Shown: positions 1 to 6,785, numbered from the stretch's first letter. The stretch is 7,835 nt of DNA from Comamonadaceae bacterium (GCA_947374505.1 CANCCE010000128.1:1-7835), one strand, 5' to 3'. Translations and numbers: made by a program. Notes: generated by a model from the letters alone, not told the origin.

Positions 1-1287
1 CGTCGTCGCAGCTTGACCAGCGAATTCGAGGCTTACTCCAACGCCTTCATTGAGGCCACGTTGGTCAAAGCGATTTTTCCGCAAGACGAAGTGCGACGCA
101 GATTCTTGCGCGCGGTCGGCAAGGGCACAGCCATGGCCGCCATCTCCAGCCTGCTGCCGGTGGCCAGCATGCAAGCGATGGCGCAAGAGGCGGGCAAAAA
201 AGCCGGGACACTTGAAAAAAACAACCTGAAGATCGGCTTCATTCCCATCACTTGTGCTACGCCGCTGATCATGGCGCAGCCACTGGGGTTTTATAAACAG
301 CAGGGTCTGACTGTCGAGCTCACCAAGACCGCTGGTTGGGCGCTCATTCGCGACAAGATGATCAACAAGGAATATGACGCGACCCATTTCCTGTCGCCGA
401 TGCCGCTGGCCATTTCGATGGGCCTAGGCTCCAACGCCACGCCGATGAATGTGGCCACCATCCAAAACATCAACGGTCAAGCCATCACACTGGCGCTCAA
501 ACACAAGAACAACCGCGATCCTAAAAACTGGAAAGGCTTCAAGTTTGCGATTCCTTTTGAGTACTCGATGCACAACTTCTTGTTGCGCTACTACTTGGCC
601 GAAGCGGGCCTGAACCCCGACATTGACGTGCAACTGCGCGTCGTACCGCCAGCCGAAATGGTGGCCAACCTGCGTGCCGGCAACATTGACGGTTTCCTTG
701 GCCCCGATCCTTTCAACCAACGCGCGGTCTATGAAGAAGCCGGCTTCATTCACCTGCTGACCAAAGACATCTGGAACGGCCACCCTTGCTGCGCGTTTGG
801 CACCTCCACCGAGTTCATTCAGAAAAACCCGAACACATTTGCGGCTCTGTACCGCTCCGTATTAACCGCCGCAGCCATGGCCCGCGACCCCGCTAACCGA
901 GAGCTGATTTCTAAAGTGATCGCCCCGGCACAGTACCTGAATCAACCCGAGGTGGTGATCAACCAAGTGCTGACCGGCAAATTCGCTGACGGTCTTGGCA
1001 ACATCCAAAACGTCCCGGACCGCGCTGACTTTGACCCAATGCCATGGCAGTCCATGGCGGTCTGGATGCTGACACAGATGAAGCGCTGGGGCTATGTCAA
1101 AGGCGACATCAACTACAAGCAAATCTCCGAAAAAGTGTTCTTGTTGACCGATGCCAAAAAACGCATGGTGGAGCTTGGCCAGAAACCTGCCGACGGCGCT
1201 TATCCCAAGTTCACCATCATGGGCAAGGTTTTTGATTCAACCAAGCCGGAGGCTTACCTGAAAAGTTTTCCGATCAGCAAGTCATGA
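1..1287 (+). CDS. cynA: Cyanate ABC transporter, periplasmic substrate-binding protein (5' end cut by window edge)
   Basis: NrtA/CmpA-family solute-binding protein that would capture cyanate in the periplasm and deliver it to the permease encoded next. The frame is open to base 1, and a TTG at 13 is the only early start-like codon. Family members usually carry several dozen more N-terminal residues, so I treat the gene as 5'-truncated by the window. Counting codons from base 1, a twin-arginine motif (RRRFLR, about 32-37) precedes an Ala-rich hydrophobic stretch and a likely AMA cleavage site near 59-61, indicating Tat export. The mature fold begins with GFIPITCATP (about 79-88), followed by RDK and LSPMP segments typical of the family. 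C85 stands where NrtA/CmpA proteins, as I recall them, carry an acidic residue, and a Cys-Cys pair lies at 263-264. The gene ends 40 bases before cynB. The family is clear; cyanate as ligand is inferred from the downstream cyanase. Confidence 0.88.
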   Translation, partial: RRRSLTSEFEAYSNAFIEATLVKAIFPQDEVRRRFLRAVGKGTAMAAISSLLPVASMQAMAQEAGKKAGTLEKNNLKIGFIPITCATPLIMAQPLGFYKQQGLTVELTKTAGWALIRDKMINKEYDATHFLSPMPLAISMGLGSNATPMNVATIQNINGQAITLALKHKNNRDPKNWKGFKFAIPFEYSMHNFLLRYYLAEAGLNPDIDVQLRVVPPAEMVANLRAGNIDGFLGPDPFNQRAVYEEAGFIHLLTKDIWNGHPCCAFGTSTEFIQKNPNTFAALYRSVLTAAAMARDPANRELISKVIAPAQYLNQPEVVINQVLTGKFADGLGNIQNVPDRADFDPMPWQSMAVWMLTQMKRWGYVKGDINYKQISEKVFLLTDAKKRMVELGQKPADGAYPKFTIMGKVFDSTKPEAYLKSFPISKS

Positions 1288-1327
1288 AACTCATCGTCAC
1301 TTACTCGGCGGTCAGCGGAGTTCACAC

Positions 1328-2188
1328 ATGTTGAAGTCTTTGAATGTCAAGGCCTCGTTGGTCTCGGTGCTGTTGCTGTTGGTGTTTCTGGCTGCATGGC
1401 ATATGGCCACCTTGCCGGCGAGCAGTGGGGCGATCAGCCCGGCAGTTTCGGCAGAGCGAGCCGAGTACCTGAAGATGCTGGGCAAAGACCCGAACACAGC
1501 CAAGGCCAGTGGTTTTCCAACACCGCTGCAGCTGGGCCAGACCGCCTGGAAGCAGTTGTCGAATCCGTTTTACGACAACGGTCCCAACGACAAAGGCATT
1601 GGCATTCAGCTCGGCCATTCACTGGCACGGGTCGGGCTGGGGTTTTTTCTGGCGTGCATCGTGGCGATTCCGCTGGGCTTCTTGATCGGCATGTCACCGC
1701 TGATGCGACGCGCGTTAGACCCTTTCATCCAAGTGCTCAAACCCATCTCGCCATTGGCGTGGATGCCGCTGGCGCTGTACACCATCAAAGACTCCTCAGC
1801 TTCCGGCATTTTCGTGATCTTCATCTGCTCGGTCTGGCCGATGCTGATCAACACCGCGTTTGGGGTGTCCGCCGTCAAGCGTGAATGGCTCAACGTCGCC
1901 AAAACGCTCGAAGTCAATCCGCTGCGCAAGGCCTTTTTGGTGATTTTGCCTGCCGCTGCGCCGACCATCCTGACGGGTATGCGGATCTCCATGAGCATTG
2001 CCTGGCTGGTCATCGTAGCGGCCGAAATGCTGGTCGGAGGAACCGGTATCGGCTACTTCGTCTGGAACGAATGGAACAACCTCTCGCTGACGAATGTAAT
2101 TTTTGCCATCGTTGTGATTGGCGTGATGGGCATGCTGCTGGACTTGGTCTTTGCGAAGCTGCAGAAGTGGGTGACCTATGCCGAATAA
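1328..2188 (+). CDS. cynB: Cyanate ABC transporter, inner-membrane permease
   Basis: NrtB/CmpB/SsuC-like permease of the binding-protein-dependent ABC class, 286 aa. A first membrane segment lies at about residues 9-27. It is followed by a soluble region of about 65 residues rich in Pro, Gly and charged residues, then several membrane segments from about residue 99 (GLGFFLACIVAIPLGFLIG) to the C-terminus. The cytoplasmic EAA loop, which docks on the ATPase, is at about 186-212 (EWLNVAKTLEV... ILPAAAP); E195 sits where most EAA loops have Gly, which I believe is usual in the NrtB group. The C-terminal part contains VGGTGIGYFVWNEWNN, a strong NrtB-like segment. The ATG at 1328 has a GGAG at 1317-1320 with 7-base spacing. 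The gene overlaps cynD by 11 bases, suggesting translational coupling. The permease call is secure; substrate comes from context. Confidence 0.9.
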   Translation: MLKSLNVKASLVSVLLLLVFLAAWHMATLPASSGAISPAVSAERAEYLKMLGKDPNTAKASGFPTPLQLGQTAWKQLSNPFYDNGPNDKGIGIQLGHSLARVGLGFFLACIVAIPLGFLIGMSPLMRRALDPFIQVLKPISPLAWMPLALYTIKDSSASGIFVIFICSVWPMLINTAFGVSAVKREWLNVAKTLEVNPLRKAFLVILPAAAPTILTGMRISMSIAWLVIVAAEMLVGGTGIGYFVWNEWNNLSLTNVIFAIVVIGVMGMLLDLVFAKLQKWVTYAE

Positions 2189-3074
2189 ACAAGCCCTTTC
2201 CGGAACTTCCAGCGCTCCCCCATTTTTGAAAATCGAGGGGCTGGCTAAAACTTATCCCGGCAACACTGAGCCCGTTTTTGACGGCGTCAATATCGACATT
2301 GCCCGTGGTGAATTTGTCTGCATCATCGGCCACTCCGGCTGCGGAAAGACCACCATTCTGAACGTACTCGCTGGACTGGAGAGCGCCAGCAGCGGGCATG
2401 TCTTCATGGATGGCAGAGAGGTCGCCGGGCCGAGTCTTGAGCGCGGCGTTGTCTTTCAAGGCCATGCCCTGATGCCGTGGTTAACTGTGCGCCAAAACAT
2501 TGCCTTTGCAGTGCGCTCCAAATGGCCGGATTGGACATCAGTCAAGGTTGACGTGCATGTGCAGAAATACATTGAACTGGTGGGTTTGACGGCGGCCATC
2601 GACAAGAAACCGGCGGCGCTGTCAGGCGGCATGAAGCAACGGGTCGGCATCGCGCGCGCCTTTGCCATCGAGCCCAAGATGTTGCTGCTCGACGAGCCCT
2701 TTGGCGCGCTGGATGCGCTGACGCGCGGCACCATTCAGGACGAGTTGATGTCGATCGTGCGGGAGACACAGCAAACCGTTTTCATGATCACCCACGACGT
2801 CGATGAGGCCGTGCTGTTAGCCGACAAAATTTTGCTGATGAGCAACGGGCCGCAAGCGCGGGTGGCTGAGATTGTGCGCAACACCTTGCCACGAGACCGG
2901 CAACGCGCCACCTTGCACCACGACCCGCAGTACTACCCGCTGCGCAATCATTTGGTGGACTTTCTGGTCACGCGATCCAAACACTTGTCGCACGGCAAGG
3001 CGCCGACGCACCCACCCACGGTTGAGCCGGGACGCACAACGGCGGGTGTTTCTGAGCTGAAAGCCGCAGCCTGA
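2178..3074 (+). CDS. cynD: Cyanate ABC transporter, ATP-binding protein
   Basis: NrtD/SsuB/TauB-like ATPase, 298 aa, that powers the CynB permease from the cytoplasmic side. All nucleotide-binding motifs are present: Walker A GHSGCGKTT at 51-59, Q-loop Gln94, signature LSGGMKQR at 148-155, Walker B MLLLDEP at 168-174, D-loop ALD at 177-179 and switch His206. It is therefore expected to be active. The ATG at 2178 lies inside the end of cynB (11-base overlap); only a weak GGGTG precedes it, so translation probably relies on ribosomes finishing cynB. The last 30 or so residues (from about 268) form a Pro/Thr/Ala-rich tail beyond the usual end of the domain, with no recognisable motif. Nitrate/nitrite or aliphatic-sulfonate ATPases look much alike; the cyanate assignment rests on cynS downstream. 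Confidence 0.9.
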   Translation: MPNKQALSGTSSAPPFLKIEGLAKTYPGNTEPVFDGVNIDIARGEFVCIIGHSGCGKTTILNVLAGLESASSGHVFMDGREVAGPSLERGVVFQGHALMPWLTVRQNIAFAVRSKWPDWTSVKVDVHVQKYIELVGLTAAIDKKPAALSGGMKQRVGIARAFAIEPKMLLLDEPFGALDALTRGTIQDELMSIVRETQQTVFMITHDVDEAVLLADKILLMSNGPQARVAEIVRNTLPRDRQRATLHHDPQYYPLRNHLVDFLVTRSKHLSHGKAPTHPPTVEPGRTTAGVSELKAAA

Positions 3075-3104
3075 ACGTCTTCCCGTATTTTTTAAATTTC
3101 CCTC

Positions 3105-3122
3105 TTTCATTTTCATTTTCAT
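3105..3122 (+). repeat. Three tandem TTTCAT hexamers in the cynD-cynS gap
   Basis: The 69-base gap between cynD and cynS is strikingly pyrimidine- and A/T-rich on the plus strand. It contains three perfect head-to-tail TTTCAT units ending 21 bases before the cynS ATG. A run of T followed by AAATTT lies just upstream at about 3088-3099. I see no convincing -35/-10 pair and no hairpin with a usable loop. It could be an unstructured leader favouring cynS translation, an A/T-rich protein or promoter site, or a neutral simple repeat. The repeat itself is directly visible; any function is open. Confidence 0.6.
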
Positions 3123-3132
3123 TACAAACATC

Positions 3133-3137
3133 AGGAG
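3133..3137 (+). promoter_or_regulatory. Ribosome binding site of cynS
   Basis: AGGAG lies 6 bases before the ATG at 3144. It is the strongest Shine-Dalgarno match in the plus-strand operon, and it fixes the cynS start. Together with the unstructured T-rich leader it suggests cynS is translated independently and strongly, in contrast to cynD, which starts inside cynB. Confidence 0.8.
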
Positions 3138-3143
3138 TTCTTC

Positions 3144-3587
3144 ATGAATCGCAACGACATCACCGAAAAAATTATCACCGTCAAGGTCAGCAAAGGCATC
3201 ACCTGGGAATCGGTAGCGAAAAAAGTCGGCCTCAGCAAAGAATGGGTGACCGCCGGTTGTCTCGGCCAAATGACCTTTGACGAAAAACAGTCAAAGGTCA
3301 TCGGCAAGATTTTTGGCCTCACGGCTGAAGAACAAAAGTGGCTGCAAGTCGTGCCCTACAAAGGCTCGCTGCCGACACAAGTGCCGACCGACCCGCTGAT
3401 CTACCGCTGGTATGAAATCGTCAGCGTCTACGGCACGACCATCAAGGAATTGATCCACGAAGAGTTCGGTGACGGCATCATGAGCGCGATCGATTTTTCG
3501 ATGGACATCGTGCGCCAGCCGGATCCCAAAGGTGACCGCGTCAACGTCGTTTTGTCTGGCAAATTCCTGCCCTACAAGCAGTACTGA
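3144..3587 (+). CDS. cynS: Cyanase (cyanate hydratase)
   Basis: Cytoplasmic enzyme that condenses cyanate with bicarbonate to give carbamate, which falls apart to ammonia and CO2; it detoxifies cyanate and supplies nitrogen. At 147 aa it is close to the E. coli enzyme (156 aa), being shorter at the N-terminus. The N-terminal half (about 1-75) resembles the helical, helix-turn-helix-like domain (VAKKVGLSKEWVTAGCLGQ). The C-terminal half is the catalytic domain, with PTDPLIYRWYE, VYGTTIKELIHE and FGDGIMSAIDF. The catalytic triad corresponds to R88, E91 and S114, matching E. coli Arg96, Glu99 and Ser122 at a constant offset of 8. The family forms a decamer. It is last in the operon with its own strong ribosome binding site. 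No cynR regulator is in view. Confidence 0.97.
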   Translation: MNRNDITEKIITVKVSKGITWESVAKKVGLSKEWVTAGCLGQMTFDEKQSKVIGKIFGLTAEEQKWLQVVPYKGSLPTQVPTDPLIYRWYEIVSVYGTTIKELIHEEFGDGIMSAIDFSMDIVRQPDPKGDRVNVVLSGKFLPYKQY

Positions 3588-3601
3588 AAGAACTCAAGTC
3601 C

Positions 3602-3623
3602 AGTGACCCGGCCACGGGTCGCT
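3602..3623. terminator. Hairpin between convergent units, candidate bidirectional terminator
   Basis: AGTGACCCG (3602-3610) pairs with CGGGTCGCT (3615-3623) around a GCCA loop: 9 pairs, one of them a T-G wobble. It starts 14 bases after the cynS stop, and its right arm touches the last base of the GST stop codon on the other strand. The site, between two converging genes, fits a shared terminator. Neither strand has a clean T-run right after the stem, so it may instead be an RNA-stabilising 3' hairpin or need other factors. Confidence 0.45.
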
Positions 3624-4291
3624 CAGGGTGTCGGAGCCCCGTACTGCAGCCGTGGTGCCGCTGCGGCAAAGGCTGGCAACTGCTGGCAGTGCTGCACGAT
3701 GCGCTCGATCACCGGAGTGTTCGGCACCTCGATCTTGAACACCTGCATCACAGCCACCACACTGGCCAGACAAATGTCGGCCATGCCTGGCTGATCGCCA
3801 TGGCTAAAGGTTCCTGTCGCAGCCTCACTGGCCAAGCGCTTTTCCGCCGCGGTCAGACCCGTAACAAACCAATGCTGCTGCCACGCACGCCATGCCGCGT
3901 CATCGAAGCCGACAGTTGACGTCAGGTACTTTCGCACTCGGGGCGTGATCAGCGGATGCGTGTCGGCCGCAAGCATATTGGCGATTGACCGAACACGCAC
4001 GCGGCCGTGCAGATCCGCTGGTAACAAGGCCGGGGTGGGCTGCAATTCTTCCAAAAATTCCAGAATCGCCAGCGACTGCGTCATGGGTGGATGTCCAGCA
4101 TGAATCAGCGTTGGCAAGCCCGCCATCGGATTGAGCTTCAAGTACGCCTCGCTGCGCTGCTCGCCGGCGTCCAGATCGATGTTGATCTCACGTGCCTGCA
4201 AGCCTTTGAGCCCCAGCGCCACCCGCACGCGGTAAGTCGCGGCGGTACGCCAAAAAGCATAAAGTTCAAAAGATGTGGCGCTCTCAGACAT
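3623..4291 (-). CDS. Zeta-class glutathione S-transferase / maleylacetoacetate isomerase-like protein
   Basis: Cytosolic GST-fold protein of 222 aa, most like the zeta/MaiA group. The N-terminal thioredoxin-like domain (about 9-88) has LYAFWRTAATYRVRVAL (10-26), the cis-Pro in GLPTL (P60) and TQSLAI (71-76), the usual glutathione gamma-glutamyl site. The helical domain contains HPLITPRVRKYL and GDQPGMADICL. The defining Ser-Ser-Cys of zeta enzymes aligns with Thr16-Ala17-Ala18, so ordinary maleylacetoacetate isomerase activity is doubtful; no homogentisate or fumarylacetoacetate genes are present here. I chose the ATG at 4291 because it leaves a family-length N-terminus. An ATG at 4366 adds 25 unrelated-looking residues, overlaps the preceding gene and has no ribosome site. 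It is last in its unit, 53 bases after the rubredoxin-reductase gene. The fold is sure; the substrate is not known. Confidence 0.85.
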   Translation of the reverse strand: MSESATSFELYAFWRTAATYRVRVALGLKGLQAREINIDLDAGEQRSEAYLKLNPMAGLPTLIHAGHPPMTQSLAILEFLEELQPTPALLPADLHGRVRVRSIANMLAADTHPLITPRVRKYLTSTVGFDDAAWRAWQQHWFVTGLTAAEKRLASEAATGTFSHGDQPGMADICLASVVAVMQVFKIEVPNTPVIERIVQHCQQLPAFAAAAPRLQYGAPTP

Positions 4292-4344
4292 GTCGGCTTT
4301 CAATGGGGATGGTTTTCGAACAACGTCAATGGCGAGCCCCTGCG

Positions 4345-5619
4345 TTAGTGCAAGGTCAGCGGCCATGAGCTGGTTTTGACGCGCACGACACCTGCTCGGG
4401 CGGCGTAAGGCACGGGCGCTGCGCCACAGATGGCCGCCGCCACAGTGCGTGCCTGACGGGCAATCGGTTCAATGAATCGGCTTGATCGACCCTCGATGGT
4501 GATGCAGTCGCCGAGCGCATGAATCCGCGGCACGCTGGTCGCCAGGGTTTCGGCGTCGACCGCGATGCCATCGCGCCAAGCCAGCCCCGCGCTCAGCGCT
4601 AAGCGGCTGGGCGTGTGCAGGCCTGTGGCCGCGATCACTTGGTCAGCGTCAAATATCTGACCGTCCGTGGTGCTGAGTTGGTAGCCCGGCCCTTTGCGGA
4701 CCAAACTGGCCACGCTGACCCCACCGACGAAACGCAAAGACAGAGATTGCCAGGCGGACAGCAACGGCTGCCCAGCTTGCTCAGAAGGCCAGCGTGCGAG
4801 CGGCTGCTCCTGCGTGTCGATCAGCGTGACGTGGTGACCGCCCAAGGCCAAGTCATTGGCGAGTTCGCTACCGATCAAGCCCGCGCCGACGATCAACACT
4901 TCTTTGGTGCCGTCGGTTTTCATATCGCCCAAAGCCGCGCGCAAGCGAAGGTACATGCCCAAGTGATTGACGCGCCAGCACAGCGATGCCGGCATGCTGG
5001 GCGGCAGTGCCGCTTGCGCACCGTGCGCCAACACCAGATGGTAGTAATGCAGCGTGCCACGGGTGGTGCGCAGGGTTCGTGTGGCGCTGTTGACATGCAC
5101 TGCATGGGTCTCGCTCAGCAGCTGCACATTCAAGCGCCTTGCCGCATCTGCGCCGCTTTCGCGCACCATTCGGTCAGCGGCCAGGCTACGCGCCATGGCC
5201 ACTGACAACAACGGCTTGTCATAGACCTCGCCTTGACAAGCCGTCACCAGCGCAATCCGCACATTGGCGTCTAGGGCGCGCAGGGCTTCGGCCATCTGCC
5301 AGCCGGCACGACCCGCGCCAACAATAACCACGCCAGCGCTGTCGCGGCGGCTGGCCACGGGGCCAACGCGACGGCCTTGGAGCTGCGTCATCAGCGCATC
5401 CAGACTGGGTGCTTGGTAAGGCGTGAAGTCCGCCTTGGTGACGCCGCACAGCGGGCAGGCCCAGTCGTCAGGAATGTCTGCGTAGCGCGTCCCGGCGGCC
5501 AGACCACCGTCCACATCGCCGTCGGCTTCGTTGTAGATGTAGCCGCAGGCATCGCAAATGAAGGACAGGTAAGGCGGCAAGGCCAACGCCAGGTCAAAGC
5601 CGCTGAGGGCTGGGGTCAT
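4345..5619 (-). CDS. Rubredoxin fused to NAD(P)H-dependent FAD rubredoxin reductase
   Basis: One 424-aa chain carrying an electron carrier and the enzyme that reduces it. An N-terminal rubredoxin domain (about 19-66) has two knuckles, CDACG (Cys22, Cys25) and CPLCG (Cys55, Cys58), which would bind one iron, with the typical DIPDDWACP stretch. A linker of about 30 residues leads to a flavoprotein of the rubredoxin/ferredoxin reductase type: FAD motif GAGRAG (101-106), NAD(P)H motif GAGLIGSE (245-252), an ATG motif (331-333) and the second FAD motif HALGDC (367-372). The C-terminal VKTSSWPL resembles the end of AlkT-type rubredoxin reductases. Electrons would flow NAD(P)H to FAD to the iron centre to a partner. 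The start ATG at 5619 overlaps the stop of the upstream flavoprotein (ATGA), with AGAGGA 9 bases before it, so the two are probably made together. Function of the fold is secure; the electron acceptor is inferred. Confidence 0.92.
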   Translation of the reverse strand: MTPALSGFDLALALPPYLSFICDACGYIYNEADGDVDGGLAAGTRYADIPDDWACPLCGVTKADFTPYQAPSLDALMTQLQGRRVGPVASRRDSAGVVIVGAGRAGWQMAEALRALDANVRIALVTACQGEVYDKPLLSVAMARSLAADRMVRESGADAARRLNVQLLSETHAVHVNSATRTLRTTRGTLHYYHLVLAHGAQAALPPSMPASLCWRVNHLGMYLRLRAALGDMKTDGTKEVLIVGAGLIGSELANDLALGGHHVTLIDTQEQPLARWPSEQAGQPLLSAWQSLSLRFVGGVSVASLVRKGPGYQLSTTDGQIFDADQVIAATGLHTPSRLALSAGLAWRDGIAVDAETLATSVPRIHALGDCITIEGRSSRFIEPIARQARTVAAAICGAAPVPYAARAGVVRVKTSSWPLTLH

Positions 5620-6779
5620 GAGGGGCTTTCCTCTGTGCTGAGGCGCGCAATTTCCTTGCGCAAATGCTTGATGGCCGGCGTGACGATGGCCACAAAGTGC
5701 GACTCCCGCACGCGACGCTGGACATCCGAGCTGAGCAGATAACCGCGGGCACCCTGGTGCATCAGCGCAGACTGCGCGGCCCGCAAACACAGCTCGGCAC
5801 CATGGGCGCGGGCATCCAACACGTTGATAAAAAATTCTGTTGAAGTGTCGAAAGGTGTGCGCGCCAAAATCATCACCCGATCGGTGAGCGCATCGAGTTC
5901 GGCTTGCAAAGTGTCGGGCCGATCTTCGAGGAATTGGTTCACATGGCCGAGTTGCCCCTCGACAGCCCAGATCGAGTCGATAGCCCCCTGCGTGACACCC
6001 ACGGCCATGCCGCACTGGAGCATCACAAAAGCCGCCCGAATCCGGGCGATGGTCGGTTTGGCCGGGTCGGCCATCACGTCGTCGGTGCCGACGAACACAT
6101 TACTCAGGCGCAGCGCATACGTGCCGGTGCCCTCCATGCCGGAAAAGCTGGGGCATTCCCGCAACTCGACACCCTGTGCATCGCAACGAAGCATGAACAT
6201 CAACTCGTGCGTCGATTCGCCAGCGGCATTGACCACCCCCGCCACAGCGCCACAGTAATGATCGGGGCCGAGGTTGCTGACCCAAGGCAATGCGCCGTTG
6301 ACTAGCCAGCCGCCCGCCACCGGCGTCGCCTTGAGCAGCAAGCTTTCAATGCCAGCGTAGCTTTTCATCGGGTTGGACAACGCCGTGCCACCCAGCCTTT
6401 CGCCCAGTGCATGACGCTGCAAAGCGTCACCCATGAGCGCCGGATTGCCGGACTGTTGCATGTACAGGCCGCACACCGCATGGCACCAGACCATGAAACC
6501 CGTCGCGCCACAAACTCGGGACACCTCGGCCATGGCGCGAATCGCCAAGCCGTAATCAAACGGGCCCACCGGCTGCGCCAAGTGCGCGCTCATGCCACCC
6601 GCAGCGCCCAGCGCTTTGAGCAAGTCGCTCGGGTAATGGCCGCGGTCGATGGCTTCGACTTGTGCCTTCAGCGGTCCTTGTGCGATCTGGCGAACTGCTG
6701 CCATCAGACCTTGGCCTGGCTCTGACATAGACGCGGCAGGTGGCGACAAATTAGCCACGGACAAGTCTGCGAAATTCAT
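5616..6779 (-). CDS. Acyl-CoA-dehydrogenase-fold flavoprotein, probably a monooxygenase or other non-classical member
   Basis: Soluble flavoprotein of 387 aa. The N-terminal helical part (about 20-125) contains MAEVSRVCGATGFMVWCHAV. The middle beta domain has GGTALSNP (130-137), then GGWLVNGALPWVSNLG, whose WVSN (166-169) matches the flavin-binding W-x-S/T of the family. The C-terminal helical domain ends in HFVAIVTPAIKHLRKE. Classical acyl-CoA dehydrogenases place the catalytic Glu in a YEGT-type motif in this last region; here the aligned residue appears to be Thr367. That, plus close linkage to a rubredoxin reductase, makes beta-oxidation unlikely and points to a DszC/SfnC-like oxygen-using flavoenzyme. 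My alignment is by eye. Start chosen at 6779 because AAGGA sits 6 bases upstream. The gene lies 52 bases after the OsmC gene and overlaps the next by 4. Family call firm; reaction inferred. Confidence 0.85.
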   Translation of the reverse strand: MNFADLSVANLSPPAASMSEPGQGLMAAVRQIAQGPLKAQVEAIDRGHYPSDLLKALGAAGGMSAHLAQPVGPFDYGLAIRAMAEVSRVCGATGFMVWCHAVCGLYMQQSGNPALMGDALQRHALGERLGGTALSNPMKSYAGIESLLLKATPVAGGWLVNGALPWVSNLGPDHYCGAVAGVVNAAGESTHELMFMLRCDAQGVELRECPSFSGMEGTGTYALRLSNVFVGTDDVMADPAKPTIARIRAAFVMLQCGMAVGVTQGAIDSIWAVEGQLGHVNQFLEDRPDTLQAELDALTDRVMILARTPFDTSTEFFINVLDARAHGAELCLRAAQSALMHQGARGYLLSSDVQRRVRESHFVAIVTPAIKHLRKEIARLSTEESPS

Positions 6780-6785
6780 GGCCAT

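Noticed and set aside
1284..1334. ATGA overlap at the end of cynA opening a 16-codon frame
   Set aside because: Too short, ends just after the cynB start in another frame, and cynB has its own ribosome site; probably chance.
1..3074. Nitrate/nitrite or bicarbonate transporter naming (nrtABD, cmpABD)
   Set aside because: The three proteins are of that family, but cynS follows directly in the same direction and no nitrate reductase or carboxysome gene is present, so cyanate is the better substrate call.
3623..4291. Assignment to tyrosine/homogentisate breakdown as maiA
   Set aside because: No fumarylacetoacetase or homogentisate dioxygenase gene in the unit, and the active-site Ser-Ser-Cys is not kept.
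4292..4366. Longer GST starting at ATG 4366
   Set aside because: No ribosome site, and the added residues precede the normal family start.
4615..5205. 196-codon open frame on the plus strand
   Set aside because: It is antisense to the FAD/rubredoxin gene, is Gln/Arg/His-rich without any domain, and arises from G+C-rich codon bias.
5620..6015. A 132-residue in-frame N-terminal extension of the rubredoxin-reductase
   Set aside because: It runs through the flavoprotein gene on the same strand in another frame, reads as Arg/Cys/His-rich shadow sequence, and the ATG at 5619 has a ribosome site and rubredoxin begins right after it.
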